Below the pieces are notes generated by a model. The model saw only the letters and a list, made by a program, of their open reading frames with translations, was not told the origin of the DNA and did no database searches. Both the position numbers and the translations under genes were made by a program. This document shows positions 44,001-57,700 of a DNA stretch of 64,000 nt, in pieces. Source of the DNA: Rotaria sordida (lineage: Eukaryota; Rotifera; Eurotatoria; Philodinida; Philodinidae); NCBI GenBank assembly GCA_905250125.1, contig CAJNOL010000925.1:5082-69081 (forward strand), read 5' to 3'. How positions within the stretch are numbered: the stretch's first letter is position 1; every line of letters starts with the position of its first letter.

Positions 44001-46866
44001 TTATCTTTTTTTTTCCTTCATTTTATAAATAAAGATATTAATAAATTCTAACATGTATTTCTAAGAAATAAAGGAAAAAAAAACTAAAGTTTGTATTGTC
44101 ATTTATATTAAATGTCTTTTCTTATTTGGCTAATTGCAATAAAAAAAGCATATCTTTTTCCTTCTCATTACATTTGCCTGCATGCATAACTCATATTTCA
44201 TCAAATCTCCGTTTATCCACATAAATAGAGTTCTCTTTTTCTATATTGCATGTCATAAAAGTGACGACAAACAAACGCGCTACTGCTTGCTTGGTAGCTT
44301 GCTTTTCTTTTTTTTTTTGATGTAAAATGATGGAGAGGTAACCGAGAGAAAAATGATAACGACGACAAGACATAACATGTAATGTAACTAATAATTAATT
44401 GTTGCTGTTCAAATTTAGTTGACTGCTTTCTTTCTTTCTTTCTTTTTCTTCTTTTTTTTTTTTTTGTATGTCAATATTTTCTTCTCGTTTTCTTTTTATC
44501 GATCAAAAGCACTACTATATACTGTTGTAGAAACATACTTATATAAAATGACGATTGTGTAATACAAATACATACAATCTTCCTTAATACTTCACCATCC
44601 TTATTATTCGATACATCATCATGTATGTATAGCTTTACCCTCAAGGCTATATCGAATGATAACTAATTTCTTTGATATTCGAATTATGTCTCTTGAGAAT
44701 TACTTGTGTCTGTCTGTCAATCGAGTTAAAGGGCATGCACGTAATGATTACTTGATGACAACTGACTGCTCTTATTTGAACTAGATGTTTTCTATTGTTT
44801 AATTGTATGAATGTATGTGTGCGTTTATGAAAAGAAAGAAAGAAAAAAAAACGAAATTTGTTATTGAACTAAGTAAAAGCTCGTCGTCTTTATTTCAACA
44901 CGTATGTGTCTATATCGTTTATCATCGATATATGCGTGACAAGAAGTGTCAATTGCCTTTCGAGTGTGAAACGATATAACTCTCTTGAATAGAAGCGGTA
45001 ATAGTATAACAGCATCGTTATAATTATTTGTTTGTTGAAATCACACCGTCTGTTTTCTTCCGTCCATTATAATCGTTATTTTCTCGTTTAGTTTTAATCT
45101 CGATTCTTGTCCTTATCCGTTGTTGTTTCTCACAATGTGTTTGCTTATGCTTGTTTCCTTCTTTCTCAATGATTCTGTTCTGTGTAAAAGCAATAGAAAA
45201 AAAATATAGAAAGGCAGTAATAGTAGTTGTAGTAATACACGCATACATCGTCGTTATTGTCATCTTTTCCTTTTTCTCTGAACATGATGTGCAATATAAG
45301 CAAACCTTTGAGATGCTTCTTTTCTTTTATTCATGTATGTGCTTTATTTTGATCTTAAAGACTAAGATCTATTCGATGTTTGAATGAAATAAGAGACTAT
45401 CATACATGCATAATTGATGTCGGACAATGATAATTTTGTATGTATGTGTGTATGCGTTGTGTACTTCTATCTATCTTTTTTTTTTCTTTTTCTCATATCT
45501 TTCTATTCGAGAATAATAAAAAAAAAAAAAGTCATTTCATATTGAACGAACAAGTGAATGTAAGCGCATGACTTAGAAGAGTAACAATCTATGTGTTCTT
45601 TTAAGCGGAAGGAGTGTCAGTCGTTGTTATATAGAAAATAACTAAATGAAAACAGTTTGTTTACTGCGGAAGGTTATTGTAATTAGCGCTTGCGCGCGAG
45701 TGTCATTGACATGAAAAGATCAACAATATCGGCATGTATGATGTTTGTTGCTCAGTTAGAGAAAGAAATTCCCTGTAGCTTAGTGACTTCTTTCTTATTC
45801 GTTATCTTGCTGCCATCATCGCGTTTTTTTTTTCTCTTTTCATCAATGTATATACAGTCAATATTTAATCAACCAATTTATCGTGTCTATGAAAAAGAAA
45901 AAAAAAACCCGCACAATACTAAAAGAATAAAATGTCACGAGAGACACCAGTATTACCAATTGAGTTAATCCGTTCAATGTGTATGTGATATAATCGACAA
46001 GAATAGGTGCGCATATTGTTATCACTGCATACATATACATACATATATATATATATATACACACCAACAATTTGTCGTTCAAACGACAACATTGATCATA
46101 TACTTCACCTTGATTTGTATATACAGGGTTGCTCTATATTTACTGACATATAGATATTCGTTATTTATTATTTTTTTTTTCTTATATACATTCATCAATA
46201 AAAGGTTTAGAATGAGAAGAGTAATACTTATTGTATTCTATATGTAATAGTAAAGGATAAGATTGAAATTCAATATTTGTTCGATGTCTACTAATAACGA
46301 AGTTGCGACACTATGCCTTTTAACAATAGAATTTACTAATCGAGACTAAAGAAGAAGAAAGAAAAAAGAATAGAAAAGAGGAGGAGAGAGGGGGGGGGCG
46401 TTTTTTCTCATTTGTTCATTCTTCCATGTTAAGTGAATTCCTAGTCACTATGCCCCATCGTATACTCCCACTTGATGTCAATTGTTATTCTAATCATTCG
46501 CGTCGTTTGATGATTTTTTTTTTTTTAATATTAGTTATATATATATGTGTGTGTGAGAATTGATTGCAGTAAGTAAATGAAGGAGAACACAAGAAGAAGA
46601 CGAAGAAGAAGGAGGAGGAGGTGAGTTCATCGTATATATGTATACTATCACATGATGAACGACATAAAGGTCTAGCGAATTTGTAATTGTATACACTCAA
46701 GTGTTCGACAAGCGTTAAATACGTATAAGAGAAAGAAAGAGAGAGCGCAAAGGGCGAGTAGATCTATAAATTATGTTTGTGTTGAAGGAAAAAAAAAAAA
46801 AGGAGAGCAGAAAAGTGTGTGTGCGTGAAGTGGCTATTCTTGTGCGGTAATGGCGGCGAAAGAAAC

Positions 46867-46906
<40 letters not shown>

Positions 46907-47075
46907 GAGAAAGCAAAGGCAATCATTTGTATACTGTATATATATAGAGATGTATGTGAATCAGTATGAAAAGTCCAGCTGCTGATTTTTTTTATTTGAG
47001 AATTTGTCTTTTCTTTTATGATATGTTGTTTTTATTTCCTAGATGATGACATTTGTTTTTCTTTAATCTTATATA
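41093..47075. other. Large AT-rich intergenic region upstream of the ZNF608/609-like pair
   Basis: About 6 kb of AT-rich sequence with microsatellites, T-rich runs and, near its right end, purine-rich tracts (46340-46400, 46720-46760 and a GA run at 46871-46904). No spliced coding gene is supported. Slightly GC-richer patches occur at 42655-42740 and 43070-43200. The GA tracts just before the first ZNF608/609-like gene may belong to its promoter or untranslated leader (inference). Confidence 0.4.
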
Positions 47076-48471
47076 ATGATGATCAATTCACCACCATTAC
47101 ATTCAAATTCTAATAAACGTCTTCGATTTTCAATACCACGTAATAAGAATAATGATTTATTAATAAATTCAACAACAGAAAAATTCGAAGATATCAATAA
47201 TAATAATCATTATCAAGAAGAAAAAAATTCTATTGATTGTAATAATACAATGAAACAAGAAATTTTAGTATCAAATAATAATAATAATAATAATAATAAA
47301 AATAATGAAAACGATACAACTTTATTGACAACAACAACAACAACAACTGTTGAATTTAAAGTTAAAACAACAAAAACATCATCACGTAAACGTAAATCAA
47401 ATATTATTAATGATATAAATCATGACAATATTAATAAAGAACAACTAGTTTCAAAGAAAAAGGTAATATATATATATATATATATATATAAGATTATTGA
47501 AGCGCAAAAGATAGAAAGGAAATTCAATCTCTATTTCTCTTTCACATACGCAGCATCCCCGAGGGATAATGATATCTTGATGTGTGTGTGTATGTTGTGC
47601 CTATTTACTTTTCTTCGTGAATATATATATACACTCTTCGCAGCTGCTTTATTTCTTTTTCTTGTTCTGTCCTATGTTTGTCTGCTATTTGTCGTTCTAC
47701 AAATACTTATCTTAATGAGATAGAATAATTGTGTAAATCTGTCAATTGATTTATTTAAATACATTGTTGTTTTTTTTTTAAAGAAAAATTCACGTATGAC
47801 AAAAATTGATGATGAATTAAATAATGATCATAAGAAAAAATCAAATTCAAATACAAATGATCAATCATCATCAACAGATGAATCTTCATTTGGTTCATGT
47901 GAACCAGGTACAAATGTTGTTTTACAAGGTATTGTGTGGAATGAAACTGATAAAGGTAAATAAAACAAAACAAAACAAAAATCTGTCATTTTTTTTTAAA
48001 TGTTATTTAATTAGGTGTACTTGTCGTTAATATAACTTGGCGAGGTAAATCATTTTCATGATTGTTAAAATCAATTATATATAAATATGTATTTTTTTTA
48101 GGTAAGACTTATGTTGGTGCATTATTAAATACAACAGAACAAAATTGGGCTCCACCACGGTATGTTGATTATGAGAATTGATAGAAAAAAAAAAATTTTT
48201 TTTTCTTTTCATTCTTATTAAATAGATATAAATCAGATATTCGTTCATCAATAAAACAAAATCATAATCGTGATCATCAATTACCATCAACATATGAAAC
48301 AACTGAACGTATTTTACGTAATGGTAAACGTCGATGTTCAACAACAGCAACAACAGTAATACCAAATTCAACAACAAAAATCAATTCATTTAAAATGCCT
48401 GAAATACCACCAACAACAAAAATTGATGATAATAGAAAAATAATTGAAAAACTTATTATACCATCATCATT

Positions 48472-48518
<47 letters not shown>

Positions 48519-48528
48519 NNNNNNNNNN

Positions 48529-48579
<51 letters not shown>

Positions 48580-49051
48580 TAATAATCATGATGAAGATGA
48601 AATTAATGAAGAAAAAAATCTTATAAAAAATTTAAATGTTAATGGTGATGATGAAATAGGTGATAATTATTCAAGTCGAAGTATTAGTCCAATAACAAGT
48701 GGTACAAGTACAACATCATCAAGTCCATTATTATCAAATAATATTGAAAATCAAACATCAATACCTATTGATTTATCAAATTCAAAAATAATAATGAATA
48801 TGGAACAAAATAAATCAAATTCAATTGCACAACAAACATCAAATGATACACTAATACCATATCATTTTACTAATGATATATTATATTCAACATCAACGAA
48901 TTCATCAGACTATTTTTCTTCGTTACAAAATTCAACAAATCCATTTAATTTAGCATCATTTAATAAATCATCTTCATCATATCATTCAATTCCAACACAA
49001 GTTTATTTAAATACATCAAATTATTCTTCATTATCGAAATCATCGCATTAG
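47076..49051 (+). CDS. ZNF608/ZNF609 (scribbler)-like protein without zinc finger
   Basis: Exons 47076-47462, 47784-47955, 48015-48044 (30 nt), 48102-48159 and 48226-49051, all in frame: about 490 aa. The conserved block (residues about 170-220) reads [20 protein letters not shown], then [18 protein letters not shown] and QNWAPPR. This is the signature module of ZNF608, ZNF609 and Drosophila scribbler/brakeless, which act in the nucleus as transcriptional co-regulators. The N-terminus is Asn- and Thr-rich with basic stretches (SSRKRK). The C-terminus is dominated by a long Ser run and Ser/Asn-rich sequence, with no C2H2 finger. A 10-N gap lies inside the Ser run (48519-48528), so its true length is unknown. 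The 5' end may have a further non-coding exon. It forms a direct tandem pair with the next gene. Confidence 0.75.
48465..48577. repeat. ATC trinucleotide run with assembly gap
   Basis: About 100 bp of ATC/TCA units coding for polyserine, interrupted by ten N at 48519-48528. The gap is of nominal size; the reading frame happens to agree on both sides. Confidence 0.9.
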
Positions 49052-51106
49052 TTTGTATTTATACATATATTTGTTCAGATACTCATTTATTTCTCTTTTC
49101 ATTTTTTTTTGTCTCATTGTAACATGTATGACAAGGTGCTCTGATGTCTAGTAAAAAAATGGGTCCTTCTTTTTTTTTTTTGTGTGTGTTTATTTGTTAT
49201 TCTTATTGTTTTTTTTTGTATATATCCTTTCATTCAGTTTATATATTCTAGTCGAATGTTCGATATTCCCAAAGAGACATATAACTCTCATGTAAATTCT
49301 TTTCTCTCTTTCTTTTGTTTACTATTACCACTATTATTAATGTATCATCATCAGACAAACAATAAGAAAAACAGAAAAAAAAAAAGAAATATTTATATAA
49401 TGACAAAATAAAGAATGCGTATCGATTTCAATTCTGTCACTTGATCTCTATGTCATTTATATAAATGATAATGAACAAGAAAAGATTAATAATAATTCAT
49501 TTTTTTCTTTTAACATGGAAATTTTTTCTGATGTCATCATTGTTAATTCAAGTGGATAGAATTCTTTTTTCTTTTAATATATTCTATCAAGCAAGTCAAG
49601 TCAATTGTATTATTTATTCTCTTTAGTCGATGAGGTGATGCATGTCTATTCATCATTGCAGTTTCCTGTCATTATGAAATTTCCGTTTTTATTTCGTTGA
49701 TAATCAATGTTTTGTTTCTTCTTTTATGTTCTGACTAAACAAAATATGTGCATAAAATATAATTATGATTTCAGTTATAAGAACACAATCAAAAAAGAAA
49801 AAAAAAAAAAATTTTTTTTCAAGTTCATAAGATTGTTTAGAAAAGAAAAGGTTATATAAATAGAATATATCACTTCGTTTATTTTCTTATGTACACACAC
49901 ACAGAAAGAGAAAAAAAAACGTAAAGATTGAAAAACATCATTATTGCCATATGAGACCGTCGCTATTAAGATTAATAGACATATTTACATTGTACACAGA
50001 TTGAGACAACGACAAGATCGGAAATAGTATTAGATTTCTTTCTTTCTTTCTTGCTTTCTTTCTTTCTTGATATAACTATTGAAATAAAAATAAAAAATCG
50101 AGACGTCAATTGAAATAAAACAAGGCTTCTCTTTTTCACTACATTTCAAGAATCTCTTGAAAAGAAAAAAATATATATATTAAATGAGAGAGACAAAAAA
50201 GGAAAAACGGCTCAAGTGCAATTCTGATTATAGGTATATATATATATATACAAATATAGATTTCTCATAGTTATTAGTATAACTACAAATTTGTCAACAT
50301 AATCTGAAATATCTTGTCGACAAGAATAATAGTGAAAATGGAAATGAGTTGATGAGAAAGCAAAGAAAAGCAACAGTAATAGCATTTGTAAGCCACGAAT
50401 CTGTTTGCATGTTGGCAAAGAACATAAGAGAAGAAAAGAAAAGCGAACGAGTAAAGAACGTGTGTCCGCCTAAAACTCTTGCAACAACATATAAAGATGC
50501 AGAAGATAGGCATTAGGAAGGCGAGTGAGAACCTACACTTTTCTTTTTTCTCTTTCTCGTCTTTCTTTGGACGAGACCGAACGAACGAACGATAGAAAGA
50601 AAGGAAGGAGAAGAGAATATCTTTTCTGCATCGGCACATTCATTTCTCTCTGGAGACGAAAAAGAAAAAAAAAAACGATACGGTAATCATCACTCTCCGA
50701 AAGCAAATGCACACCCTAAAAGAGAATATATATATATGTGCAGAACGACAAAGGGTCTTTTTTTTTTCTTTTTCTCGTCATGTTAATATTTTCTTTGTTC
50801 TTCACAAATGTGAAATAGACTGACCCGTCGAGAAGGAAAAAAAAAGAAAACATAAAGAGAAGGGAAGGGAAGGGAATAAATCGTAGCAGCAGCAGTCAAC
50901 AGCAGCAGTAGCAGTAATAGTAATAGGCATATGACTTTCTTCTACTAATCCGGACCCGTCCTTAATTGTCAATACGTGCGTTATTTTCTTTCTTTCATAT
51001 GTGCATTTGTTATTGTTCTTTCTTTCAATAGGAATACCTTATTTTATTCAGACATAAATATCCCTACTAAATAAAATAATAACAATATGAGGTGGCTTAT
51101 TAAGCG
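49052..51106. other. Intergenic region between the two ZNF608/609-like genes
   Basis: About 2 kb of AT-rich DNA with T-rich runs, a TTTC tract near 50040, and purine-rich tracts at 50560-50620 and 50840-50880, then CAG/GTA-type short repeats (50885-50925). No coding exon is supported. It probably holds the 3' end of the first gene and the promoter of the second. Confidence 0.4.
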
Positions 51107-54012
51107 ATGAATCTTCTAATTGAACAACGTCCAACAATAACGTCAAAAATACAACAACAATCAAATTCAAATGATGTTAATAATAATTTATCATCATCAT
51201 CATCATCATCGCTTATACTTAAAATAAAGCGTCAAACGACTAAACAACAAACCAATCTTAATTTAATTTCATCATCAATGGCTAACGACGATAATAATAA
51301 TACTAATTCTCGTTCAACAATACATAATCAACGTTTAAAACGTCCTATTACAAATCAAACGGCACGTCGATCATCATCACCTGCATTTAATAGTAAACAA
51401 CAAGCAACAAAACGTTCTGTAACGATTGATAATAATAATAATGATTTAAATCCAAATATAGATGATATATCATCAAAAAAACGATTTAAACAAGATGATT
51501 TAAATGTAAGTTGAAAAAATAAAACAAAAATTTCGTATGTCATCTCTTGTTATGATAAAATTCAAACAGAAGAAAAAGAAAGGTTATTATTATTTTTTTT
51601 TTTTTTTTTTCTTAAGCAACCATCAGCAACTAAAGTGGATGCCAGTGTTGAAACAGTCTCTATTGGTTTGGCTACCGAACCTGATCAACTTGGTCCCTGT
51701 GAGCCCGTATGTCTTTTCTTTTATTAAATCTTATTTCCGTGATAATATTCTTTTTTTTTTGTATTAGGGTACTAGCGTTGTTTTAGAAGGCATCGTTTGG
51801 AATGAAACTGACAGTGGTAAGCAATCGTAATAGTTTTTTTTTTTCTAGATCATCATCTCATCGTCATAATAAAAATAATAATAATCATAATCGTACACAT
51901 ATGAATGTGTGCTCTGTAACATCGGTCATAAATAATCAACCTAAACAGATGCTCCCACTGCTTTTTATGTATATATATATATATATATATATGTGCTTTA
52001 TTGATGACAAGGATGAAAGAGAACGAATGAAGTTTTTTCTTTTTTCTTCTTTTTTTTTTTTTTCTTGCATGCAAGTGTTTCCTCGCATTCTGTCATATGG
52101 CATGTTGTCACAGAACAACGCAAGACATGTCGTATTTTTTCTCGATGAATAAGTGTGTGCGTGTGTGTGTGCAATCTTATCATCGTGTCTTTTGATGATG
52201 GATGGAAGCTTTTTTCCTCGTCAAGATACTCTATGCCCATCGGCAAATTTCTATTTTCCGGCTCAACTAATAGTTGTATATAAATATATATATATATATA
52301 TATATGTAAGATACAAAATCAATTAATCATATACATTGATACGCATCAATTGTTTATGATAAGTAAAACTTCTTCTTTCTTTTATTTGCAATAGATTAAT
52401 TTCACCTATCTCACCTGTATGTAAAGTATAGGTTGTTTTTTCAAGGATTGACCTTGTCAATAAAATAAGAAAAAAAATGTTCTGATAATGAATTTGAAAA
52501 TTTTACAAAATTTTATTTTTATTAAGGTGTACTGGTTGTGAATGTAACATGGCGAGGAAAAACTTATGTAGGTACATTATTAGATTCAACTAAACAAGAT
52601 TGGGCGTGTCCGAGGTAGAATAAACGAAAAAAAAAAAACAACGAAAAAGAATAGCTTTTTATTATTTTTAAATAGATTAACATGTGAATCACCGACTAGT
52701 GATTATGATGCTCGTAATAGTAGTAAAACTAGTCGTACAAAACGTTCGAATGCCGGTGGAAATAATCGATTTTCAAATTATCAATCATCATCATTATCAT
52801 CATCATGTCAACAATTATCATCAAATACATTGATATCAGGATGTGATGATCGTAAACTACGTAATAATATTAAATCTCGACAATCAAAACGAATACAATT
52901 AAATACATTTGATGACTTAGCAACAAATAATTCACCATCATACCGAACAAATACAGCATTTTTTTCATCAATAAATAATGATATACAATTAATATCATGT
53001 CCTGAATCACAATGTCATAAACAATTTGTATCAAATATTGCTTTACAATATCATTTAAGTAATGCACATAAAAAAATTGATTCAATATCAGCAATATCTA
53101 TACAACAAGCTAATACACGTGATGAAGAAGATGTTGCACATATTCTTGCTAATGTTGCTGATTATGTACGACGACCATCACCTGAGCATCAACGTCAAAC
53201 AACATTAACATGGCCATGTCCACAAATATCATCAAATCTTGTTCGATCATCACCATTAAACAATAATGAACAAACATCTATTCATTTATCAACAAATCCA
53301 ACTAGGTTTGTTATCTTAATAGAAAGAAGAAAACAAAAAAAAAACCCTTATCACGCATTAAAAAAAAGCCTAACCGATAATTTATTTCTGTATTTTCAAT
53401 TTGTAAAAACAGATTTCAATTAGGATCAATTCATTTTAATCTCGGTCAAAAGAAAAAAAAGTAATTTTCAGTTCTGATTTCGTACTTTTTGTCAAAAAAC
53501 TACGATATGATTTTTCGAGTAATGTCAATAAGCTCCATACATTTTGCATGACCTCTAATATCCTCCGCCCTTGGAGACTCATTTACTTTTTATAATTCAC
53601 TAATACGTCACATATTCTACACGTTTATGTGCTCGATAATTCTATTGTTTACGAAAAATAGATTAATTTTACTATGAAAATTGTAATAGCTAGTAATGAG
53701 CTGTATCTATGGCTTTTTTTTGTCCCGATCGGGATCAAAAAGAATTTAGTTCCGGTTCCGACTGAAGTCCAAGTCTCGCTTCGGTCTCATCTTTCTCATA
53801 GCAATCTCTTGAAATGAATATTTTAATTTTTTCTATTTTCAATAAAATCATATATATTTATTTAGATGTGTTCTTAATAATAATGAAACGAATATAGAAC
53901 AAGATGAAATTAAATCTACAGTAAAATCAACTGATCATTTTCTATTACATATGCAAGATGAACCATCAATATCTTCTACATCATCATGGACAAATTCAAA
54001 AATTGATCAAAC

Positions 54013-54047
<35 letters not shown>

Positions 54048-54752
54048 CTGTAAAAATTCCTACACCACCACCACCACCATTATCATCATCACTTGATCCA
54101 ATTAATTTAAATTCAACTATTCAAACTCTCCCAACTTCATCATCACCAGCTTATTCTGATATATCAGATGAAGATTCAACAACAATAATAACAAATGAAA
54201 ATCTACAACGAACACCATCAACAATTAATTTATTAACAGTAACTAATGGAAAATTTGATGAAAATGAACAAACATTAATTCCTAATTCAACATGGACAAC
54301 ACAAATGCTTCTACAACAATATGGTTCTTATATGCAACAACAAGCATTTGTTGATAAAGAATTAACATCGAATCGGTATGGAAAATAAAAAAAACTTCAT
54401 TGTTTTGTTTCTAAATTTCTTTTTTTTTTTTAGTATGAACAGTAAAACAAATCCAAATAGTACTAGTGATTCAACTGTAAAAAATATTCTTGATTCACGT
54501 CGTTTATCAACAACAACAAAATCATCACCTTCAACAATCATAACAAATGATTCAAATACATTATTAAATGATTATCAAAAAAATTTATATCATTATCATA
54601 CAAATGGTATAATTAATGATACAAAATTATCAACAACAATTGTTCATTCTTTAACATCACCTAATGAAAATTTATTAAATTTATCAACAACAAATCCATT
54701 AGATTATTCATTACATAATACATCTTCATCTTCAATACATCCGTCTCGGTGA
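51107..54752 (+). CDS. ZNF608/ZNF609 (scribbler)-like zinc-finger protein
   Basis: Exons 51107-51505, 51617-51706, 51768-51816, 52527-52614, 52676-53305, 53866-54375 and 54434-54752, all GT-AG and in frame: 694 aa. The family module (residues about 158-215) reads [38 protein letters not shown], then QDWACPR and CESPTSDYD, very close to the vertebrate and fly members. One C2H2 finger follows at about residues 317-343 ([10 protein letters not shown]...HLSNAH; C-x4-C-x12-H-x4-H). The remainder is Ser/Asn/Thr-rich with a poly-Asn run. It is likely a nuclear transcription regulator; ZNF609 and scribbler act with other DNA-binding factors rather than alone. It shares strand, domain and part of the exon structure with the gene 2 kb upstream, so the two are tandem duplicates. 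This copy keeps the full domain set. Confidence 0.85.
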
Positions 54753-57700
54753 TGATATGAATTTCTCTATAAATATATATATATTTTTTTTTGTTCCAAT
54801 ATTGATCAATTTGTTTTCTTTGTCGTAGAAACTAAGACTCACTCTCTCAACGATCAATTTCTTTATATGTACAGCGATTATTCTTTTCGTTTTTTTTTTG
54901 TATGTTCTATTAGCACAAAAAAAATTAGGTGCAGTTCTATTGCACCATCAGTCTTTCACGTTAATTTCTTTGTGCGTGTTGTATCTTGCTTTTGTTTTCC
55001 TTTTCTTTTTTTTTGTTTTGTTTTGCGTGTGTCTGCATTGTTCTATGAGATGAAATGACGATATGACAAAACAAGAAAATGACAACGCATGACATAGCAT
55101 GCGCATCATTTCTATAATATTATGAATAGAAAAAGAATATAGATAATCGTCATTTATTTAGATAAATCTATACAGAAGAATTCAAAAGAATATTTGCACA
55201 TACTTTTATGATGTAGTATTATTGAGAATGTTTCATTATGATATTCAATAACAAAAAGAAAAAAAAATGAATCCGTCGTAAAAATAATTGATTGATTATT
55301 ATCTGAGATTTTGATGAAAAAAATTAAAAAATATAAAAAGCGTTATAAACGATGACGTTATTTGTATTAATTACTTATTAATAGCATTGACCTTTCTCTA
55401 TTTTATATCGGAAAAAATCCCAAAATAAACAAGTCATGGATGATTAATCCTAATTCTTTTTCATCAATCATAATCAACTAAAACATGTTCGCTTAGTATG
55501 CAGGGCAATATTTCTCCAAGAGAATAATACTATATTAACAATAAATTTTATATTTTCATTAAATAGGGCTTATCGGTATTCAATCATAAGGATTATGAAG
55601 ATTTTTTCATATTAAACGTTCGAAATTCCTACAAATTTTTTTGAACTATAAGCATAGCAAAAATCTTTTCATATAATAAAACCAATATTAAAAATGATTA
55701 ATATAACGAAGTGATGTTTATTTTTTGTAATCATTTAATGAATACAATCAATTATTAACATAACTGTCGTTAGCATTCAAAATGTTCGATTTATTAACAT
55801 AGAAGGATTTCACACACTTCAGTATTTGTTACTTTATTATTTCAATTGGTTCTGTTATGTTGAGAACTAGTAAATTTCCAGGCCAAACATCGTTACATGA
55901 AAAATTGACGTGTCTGTCCTAAAGTAAATATTGATTCATATGCATTTGCATGCACAATATTTAACCATGAATGAAAAATACTTCATCTACATTAATTACA
56001 TTTTCTTCCGTTTCTAAGACAAAAAAAAGAAAGGAAATACATTTTGTATTGAAATTATGTCACGAAAGTATCGATTAGTTTAAGATTTACCTTTAGTCAA
56101 CCGATTTTATTTTTTTGACATTGAAAATAACAAAAAAGCTAATATACGATGCAACTCAAATTAGCATTATATACGACTTTTTTTTGTTCCACGATTTATG
56201 TTAGCGCTCTATTTTGTATGTCAAATGCAGACTTTGATCTTGTACCGAATAGTATTATTTCTGATCGGGATCATCGAATGATATGCGACAGTTTTAGTAC
56301 AAATACTTTTACTGTTAGGCTATGTCAAAGAGTTTTCTAGTAACGTGCATCCTTATCTTATCGTTCTTCTTCTTTTGTTTTCTTTGTATAATCTATCAAG
56401 GTCTTATATCATTGTGCTGAATAGTTCATGAGCGATATGCATACACAATCCAAGGCATAATCAAACTAAAATCTTGCCGTTAATTTGTTTGAAATAATAT
56501 TGTTTTCATATCTAGAAATTGAAAATAAAGTTTCTCTTGATGAAAATATTCTTACTGATGATTCTAACATCGTTTGATTTTTACATGCCATGTACATACA
56601 TACATCGATCTTAGGTGGTATGTAATGTAAATCATGTTAAGGTACTAATGTATGAAGAATAGTGCCATTAAATTTTCACACCGATACGTTGAAGAAAAAA
56701 CCTTTTACCTTCCTACAATTATGTAACAAATTGAGTCACGCAATAGACCTTTGCCGGAATCTATTTTCGATTAATAATTGTTGCACCAGCATCGTAGACT
56801 CAATGCAGTTGATTCTGTCAATAATTCGTTGCTGTTCAAAAATGAATAAAACACTTTATCGTTTAAATATACTGCTCTGAAATAATGCCTTAGAATTTTC
56901 TAGTCTAAGAAATTAGATAGGAAAAAAAAATTTCTTAGAACAATCTCAATGGATCCTTATAATCCAAGAGGAAAGCTCGATTTTTTAAGTAATGCAGTAC
57001 CTGAAAGATAAGTTCAACTATCATACTAAATAATCATGAGTAATATCAACGCCTTATGAGCGAATATTTTCAACTCATCGATTGCTTTTTTAATAAAAGC
57101 TAATGAATTGTAAGTTATTGGCCATGACAAGTTCTCTTAGGGTTTTATATGTTAGTTTTCCAGGCTAATAAAATTTTTGATGAACTCGTTTTTGATCTAG
57201 TTAGATTATAGAATATATCGAGTTGCTAGAAAATCAGCATATGAAGATCTAGGAGAATTTCTCATCGTCATATTCTGAATCAGCATGATCGATAACCTAG
57301 AATCTACCAGCTTTCATTAAAAAAACGACTGATTAGTTGAATATGCTCCTTTGTGAGACACAAAAGCCAAGTTGCAGATGATGAAACAATCCGCCTAAAA
57401 ATTGTTTTCAACAGATTGAAACTCAAGCGACATCAATACCTTCATACACAGCGAACAATACAGATATAAGCCTGTCTACTGAATACAGATGGATCTCATC
57501 GATTAATTATATTTCCGCTTTATATTTATATGTTCTTTAGCTTAAGTTTCGACTATTGAGGTAGATACAATACTAGTCTAGATTTTTTGCGACCGGTCTA
57601 CCTATTACCAGCTGGTCTGAAATCCATATCAGTACCGGTTCGATCTCTGTATTGGACAATCTAAGCTAACGGGTAGGTCATAATGAAACAGACTAATTGT

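Noticed and set aside
43346-46700. Several short open frames in the 43-47 kb region
   Set aside because: They consist largely of T-rich, AT or GA microsatellite translations with hydrophobic or Lys-rich runs; no domain or exon structure.
47824-48626. His-rich or Leu/Tyr-rich frames over the ZNF608/609-like exons
   Set aside because: They are out-of-frame or antisense readings of trinucleotide-rich coding DNA.
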